Origin: DAIRVC01 sp036803025
GTDB taxonomy: Bacteria; Chloroflexota; Anaerolineae; Anaerolineales; E44-bin32
Direction: 5' to 3'
Assembly (NCBI GenBank): GCA_036803025.1
Contig: DAIRVC010000074.1
Coordinates: forward strand, 1 to 12,194
DNA: 12,194 nt
In this document: one piece after another, positions 8,584 through 12,194 of the stretch
Position numbering within the stretch: position 1 is the first letter of the stretch
Layout: every line of letters begins with the position of its first letter
Translations under genes and position numbers: made by a program
The notes under the pieces: model-generated
Told to the model about the DNA's origin: nothing
Database searches by the model: none
The model's input: only the letters and a program-made list of their open reading frames with translations

Positions 8584-9174
8584 ATGACCGAAACGACGAC
8601 CCCGACCCCCGAGACGCCCGAAGCCCCCGTCACCCCGGAGGCCCCGGCCCCCAAACCGCCCAGCCGGGTAGGAGGCTTCCTGCGCATTGCCCTGCGCTGG
8701 GCGGTGGGCATTGCTCTGGTCTTCCTGCTGGGCCTGCTCGTCACTTGGTTCACGCTGGTCAAGCCGAAGACGGCGGAGCTACGTGAGCTGCAGACCGAAC
8801 TCGGGACAGCCCAGGCGGAGCTGGAGACGCTTCGCCCGCTTCAGGCGGAGAACGAGGAGCTCCAGGCTCAAGCCGACCTGGCGAACACACGCCTGGCCGT
8901 TGTCGAAGCGCTGGTCGATGTGACTTCCGCGCAAGTGGCGCTGTTCATGAACGATCCGGAGGCGGCGCACACGCATCTCTCCGAGACCGGCGATCGCCTC
9001 ACGGCCATCTCAAGCCTGATCGGCGTCAGCGCGGCGGATGAGATCGCAACGTCGCGTACGCGGCTTGACCAGATCTTGGCCGAGATCGACCAGGATCCTT
9101 TTGCCGCTCGCCGGGACCTGGAGGTCCTGGCCAACACGCTGGCGACGCTGGCGCGAGAAGTGCCGGCGCCCTAG
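8584..9174 (+). CDS. Single-pass membrane coiled-coil protein, paralogue of the preceding gene
   Basis: 196 residues, unnamed. The layout repeats that of its upstream neighbour in shorter form: Pro/Thr/Glu-rich tail (1-27), membrane helix (about 38-58, VGIALVFLLGLLVTWFTLV), a short coiled coil (about 62-105, with ELRELQTELGTAQAELETL) and a C-terminal helical domain (about 104-191). That domain aligns with residues 168-251 of the preceding protein, for example SAADEIATSRTRLDQILAEI against SPADEAVTLAAIDTRLDQAL. The shared RIALR just before the membrane helix is even encoded by an identical 15-base string in both genes. The ATG at 8584 has AGGAGG (8573-8578) 5 nt upstream; an in-frame extension to 8500 would overlap the previous gene. 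It is the last gene of the operon, followed by a GC hairpin. Confidence 0.8.
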   Translation: MTETTTPTPETPEAPVTPEAPAPKPPSRVGGFLRIALRWAVGIALVFLLGLLVTWFTLVKPKTAELRELQTELGTAQAELETLRPLQAENEELQAQADLANTRLAVVEALVDVTSAQVALFMNDPEAAHTHLSETGDRLTAISSLIGVSAADEIATSRTRLDQILAEIDQDPFAARRDLEVLANTLATLAREVPAP

Positions 9175-9202
9175 GCACTTGGCGCCTGGTGTTTAGGATT
9201 GT

Positions 9203-9233
9203 CGGCGCGGGCGCGAAGCTGCCCGCGCCGTTT
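9203..9233 (+). terminator. Probable terminator of the rhomboid operon
   Basis: CGGCGCGGGC (9203-9212) and GCCCGCGCCG (9221-9230) form a perfect 10-bp GC stem with an 8-nt loop, followed by TTTGCTT. It starts 28 nt after the last stop codon of the operon. The T-run is short, but the position and stem strength support an intrinsic terminator. Confidence 0.65.
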
Positions 9234-9282
9234 GCTTCGCGCGCTGGGCACTCTGTACCACCCAATATGGGGCGGGGTTCTG

Positions 9283-9288
9283 TATAAT
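9283..9288 (+). promoter_or_regulatory. -10 box of the propeller/PPC gene
   Basis: A perfect TATAAT lies in a GC-rich intergenic stretch just after the preceding terminator. No TTGACA-like -35 is present at the right spacing (ACCCAA at 17 bp). Transcription starting near 9295 would give a leader of about 95 nt that contains an imperfect hairpin GCCTGGGC (9323-9330)/GCGCAGGC (9346-9353) with one mismatch. Confidence 0.55.
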
Positions 9289-9388
9289 CGAGTCTGCCTG
9301 GATTGACGGCTGAGTCGGGGCGGCCTGGGCAATGCGGTCATAAATGCGCAGGCGGGCAGCGCCCCCGCGTCCCCCCTGGAGGTGCGAG

Positions 9389-12194
9389 ATGAAGCGCTCG
9401 ACATGGATCGGGATCGGCCTGGTAATCCTGCTTCTGGGTGTTCTGTGCATGGCCTGCTGCCTGGCCGGGATCCTCCTGATCCGACCCGACTTGCTCTCGT
9501 CCGCCTGGCCGGGAGCCGCGGGGGAACGAATGCTCCTTTCTGTCCCAGTGGGTGGCGGCGAATCCGATCTGGTTCTGGTACGCGCCGGCCAGTCACCCGA
9601 GCGCGGCGCGGTCGTGGCAGAAGGCGCCCGCAGGGGAGTCGGGAGCGTCGAGACCTGGCAGGACGGCCGGACGATCTGGCTTGGCAGCCCGGAGTACGGC
9701 GGGTTCACCGATCGAGATTCCCTGCTCCTGCATCCCGGGATCGACGGGGAAGTCCAGCTGATCCGAGTTGGCGGCGGGCGCGCCACCCCGGAGGTGATCT
9801 TTGAGAGTGACTCGGGCCGCGTCCTTGCGCATCTGATCCGCGATGGAGACGAATTCGTCGTTGTCGACGACTACGGCCCTGAATCGGGCGTCTGCTACAT
9901 GGTCCAAGCCGGGCGTGAGGTCCGCCGGGTGACGCATGGCGGCCAGTGTCAGGTTTCGGCGGACGGGTCGACCCTGCTGGTCACCCAGACCTCATCCGGA
10001 CTGACCGACTTGACCGTGATGTCCGTCGACGGGGGCGACGAAGTCCGATTGCTGGAAGGGGAGGCGGAGGTCCAGTCGGTCCGCCTTGCCGACGATGGCA
10101 GCCGGATCGCGTACGTGCGCGGCACGGAGGCATCGGGCTTCAGCCTCACAGTCCTGAGCCGCGACGGGAGTGTGTTGCTCGAGAGTGGAACCTTCTTCGC
10201 CATCGCCTCGTACGGCTTCTCCCCGAGCGGGGGATCGTTCTACTACATCGCCGAGGGCGATCTGGGCGACCTGGAACTCCACACCCTTGAAGACCGAGTG
10301 ACCTCGGCCTCAACGCTTGAAGCCGCATTCCCCTGGGACGGAGAGAACCTCGTCTACCTGGCTGCGGATCAAGACGGTGCGGGGACCATCTACCTCTATT
10401 CGCTCAGCGACGGGTCGAGCCGCGAACTCGCCCGCGGGGACAGCCTGGGGTTCGCGCTCCTGCCGTCTTCGGCAGGCATCCTGGTGCGTGAAGGGGCTCG
10501 GGACGACCTGCGGCTGTGGATCATGCCGTCGGTCGACACCGAACCGGAGCGCGTGTTCGATGAGGTCGGCTACTACCTTCAAACGACACAAGTGATCCCT
10601 GAGACTGGTATGGTGTACTTCATCATCCAGGAGGGCAGGGGAGCGCTGACCCTGTATGCGGCCTCGCTGGAGACGGGCGAGGGCGACTTCCTGCTGGAGG
10701 GTTGGACGGAAATCCAGCTTCTCAACGTCTCCTCCGCCGGCCGCCTGCTGCTGAGCGGCAGGGAGGACCCGCACGACCCGGTCGGCTTGTTCGTGCTGGA
10801 TGTTGGCGAGCGGGCCGAGCCGGTAGCGCTCGACGAGGATCTGGAGTCGGTGCAGGCGGCCGTCTTCGATGCGCGCGAGCGGCAGGTGTGGTATGGCGTT
10901 GCGACCGGACCTGCCCTGGAGGATGTCGAGATCCGACGCGTCGACGCCGACGGGGATCGGCCGGCCGAGGTGGCCTACCCACAGGCGGCCTTGGTGGACG
11001 TGGCCTGGGAGGACCTTCGGCCATTCGCTTCCAGCTACCTCCATTTCATGGCGGGCGTGGCGGCCACCAGCTACTGCCCGGGCTCTGCCGCGCTCCAGTT
11101 GGAGACACCGTTCGAAGATGAACTCAGCGCCGGCGATGAAAACTGCTATCGCTTCCATGCGGCCGACGAGCTGGAGTACACGGTGCGCGTGTTGGCCGAT
11201 CAGCCCGACCTGGACACGCGCCTGTACCTGTACGACCGGCGCGGACTGCTGATCGCCGAAGACGACGACGGCGGGCCGGGATTGAACCCTAGGCTGTGGC
11301 TGGCGCTCGACGAGCCGGGACTTTACTTCGTCCAGGTCAGAGGCTACAACACCGAAGACGCCGGTGCGTATTCGATCGAGCTGCGCGAGGGCCTGGGCAA
11401 CCTGGGCTTCCCCAGCGCCGAGAGAATCGACTTCGACAGCGTCGTGCAGGGCGGCATCACCGCGCAGGACGAGATCTATCTGCGGGACATGAACTGGACG
11501 GTCTTCGGAAGGATGTACACGTTTGAGGCGGGCGAGCAGGCCTGGATCGAGTTCGACGTCGATCCCGAAACGCGCGCCGGTGCGGGCGGGATCGGTCTGA
11601 TGCTGTTCGACCCGACGCATATACAGATCGGCTACGGGATGGCCGGCCAGGCCGGCCCCGACCTGCAGGCCCTGCTGCCCGTCAGCGGCCAGTACTACAT
11701 CCTGGTCGGGCTGTTCGACGAGACCGTACCCAGCCAGGAGATCTTCTTCGACGTCAGCCTGGTGCAGGGCGAAACGCCGGAGCCCGGCGGCGGACCGATC
11801 TCCTATGGCGAGACGCGCGAGGGCTACGTGATCGCCCCGCAGGGCGACGAATGGACCTTCGAGGGAGAGCAGGGCGATGAGATCACGATCACGATGCACA
11901 GCTCGGCGATCGACTCGGTCATGACACTGCTCGCGCCGGATGGCAGGGAGCTGCGCTACGACGATGACGGGGCCGGTTATCCGGATGCAATGATCTTCGG
12001 ATATCGGCTGCTGGAGAGCGGGACGTATACGATCGTATCCCGCAGCCTGGGCGGGAATCCGGGCCCTTATGCGCTGACGCTCGAGCGGGGTGCGCCCGGC
12101 GGCGGCGGGGAGATCACACGCCGCGAACCGGTGCAGGGCGACCTGCAGGGCAACTCGCGCGACCGTTGGACCTTCCAGGGCGAGTCCGGTGAGC
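9389..12194 (+). CDS. Exported membrane-anchored beta-propeller protein with tandem PPC-type domains (3' partial)
   Basis: A continuous frame of 935 codons runs off the window end without a stop. The ATG at 9389 has TGGAGG (9377-9382) 6 nt upstream. Residues 1-32 are a Lys-Arg start plus a long hydrophobic anchor (WIGIGLVILLLGVL then CMACCLAGILLI); the cysteines do not fit a proper lipobox. Residues ~45-560 look like a WD40/TolB-like propeller, with blade motifs such as QVSADGSTLLV (188-198), SVRLADDGSRIAYVRG (from ~230) and YGFSPSGGSFYYIAEG (275-290). Then come PPC-type beta-sandwich modules at about 578-668 (SAGDENCYRF to AGAYSIELREG), a divergent one at 685-795, one at 804-901, and the start of a fourth at ~911. 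The last two share W-T-F-x-G-E-x-G (W822 and W927). PPC domains usually sit on secreted proteins and aid surface or substrate binding. No enzyme domain is visible so far. It has its own promoter. Confidence 0.88.
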   Translation, partial: MKRSTWIGIGLVILLLGVLCMACCLAGILLIRPDLLSSAWPGAAGERMLLSVPVGGGESDLVLVRAGQSPERGAVVAEGARRGVGSVETWQDGRTIWLGSPEYGGFTDRDSLLLHPGIDGEVQLIRVGGGRATPEVIFESDSGRVLAHLIRDGDEFVVVDDYGPESGVCYMVQAGREVRRVTHGGQCQVSADGSTLLVTQTSSGLTDLTVMSVDGGDEVRLLEGEAEVQSVRLADDGSRIAYVRGTEASGFSLTVLSRDGSVLLESGTFFAIASYGFSPSGGSFYYIAEGDLGDLELHTLEDRVTSASTLEAAFPWDGENLVYLAADQDGAGTIYLYSLSDGSSRELARGDSLGFALLPSSAGILVREGARDDLRLWIMPSVDTEPERVFDEVGYYLQTTQVIPETGMVYFIIQEGRGALTLYAASLETGEGDFLLEGWTEIQLLNVSSAGRLLLSGREDPHDPVGLFVLDVGERAEPVALDEDLESVQAAVFDARERQVWYGVATGPALEDVEIRRVDADGDRPAEVAYPQAALVDVAWEDLRPFASSYLHFMAGVAATSYCPGSAALQLETPFEDELSAGDENCYRFHAADELEYTVRVLADQPDLDTRLYLYDRRGLLIAEDDDGGPGLNPRLWLALDEPGLYFVQVRGYNTEDAGAYSIELREGLGNLGFPSAERIDFDSVVQGGITAQDEIYLRDMNWTVFGRMYTFEAGEQAWIEFDVDPETRAGAGGIGLMLFDPTHIQIGYGMAGQAGPDLQALLPVSGQYYILVGLFDETVPSQEIFFDVSLVQGETPEPGGGPISYGETREGYVIAPQGDEWTFEGEQGDEITITMHSSAIDSVMTLLAPDGRELRYDDDGAGYPDAMIFGYRLLESGTYTIVSRSLGGNPGPYALTLERGAPGGGGEITRREPVQGDLQGNSRDRWTFQGESGE

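Noticed and set aside
9389..9485. Lipoprotein signal peptide for the propeller/PPC protein
   Set aside because: There are three cysteines in the hydrophobic stretch, but none is preceded by a proper L-[AS]-[GA] lipobox; a plain membrane anchor fits better.
10310..11899. A 529-codon minus-strand open frame
   Set aside because: It is the shadow of the plus-strand propeller/PPC gene, which is open from 9389 to the window end, has a ribosome site and anchor, and contains recognisable repeats; the antisense translation has none.

Overview
The window is a GC-rich bacterial chromosome segment, densely coded, with no tRNA, rRNA, CRISPR array or insertion sequence that I can see. The gene mix suggests a Chloroflexota (Anaerolineae-like) genome: a ClpB/Hsp20 pair, a small winged-helix regulator next to an ABC-2 exporter, a rhomboid/helix-hairpin-helix/coiled-coil membrane cluster, and a large exported beta-propeller/PPC protein. 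This taxonomic guess is inference from gene content and style, not from a marker gene.

Layout. Positions 1-231 (+) are the 3' end of an NHL-type beta-propeller gene cut by the window edge. It converges on a four-gene minus-strand operon (2828 down to 283): a six-helix membrane protein, a small winged-helix regulator, an ABC ATPase and an ABC-2 permease. Junctions are tight (3, 19 and 4 bp). The operon has a TTGACA promoter with two copies of a near-palindromic operator, one over the -10 and one against the first ribosome binding site, so it looks self-regulated. Next is clpB (5604-3001, minus), divergent from hsp20 (5819-6217, plus) across a 214-bp regulatory gap. The two proteins are natural partners in disaggregation: Hsp20 holds unfolded proteins and ClpB (with DnaK) recovers them.

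Positions 6285-9174 (+) look like one operon: a rhomboid intramembrane protease with intact catalytic residues, a ComEA-like helix-hairpin-helix protein with one membrane helix and a coiled coil, and two further single-pass coiled-coil proteins whose C-terminal domains are related to each other. A strong GC hairpin (9203-9230) ends it. I regard this cluster as the most likely undescribed system here: a membrane protease encoded with three single-pass proteins, one of them potentially DNA-binding.

From 9389 to the end of the window (+) runs a large reading frame with no stop codon (935 codons visible). It encodes a membrane-anchored exported protein with a beta-propeller-like region followed by tandem PPC-type domains. 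It has its own TATAAT box at 9283. A long antisense reading frame on the minus strand here is a shadow.

Two copies of a GC-rich imperfect palindrome (about 229-282 and 2928-2992) lie just downstream of two stop codons, in the position of terminators. No gap between genes exceeds 300 bp.
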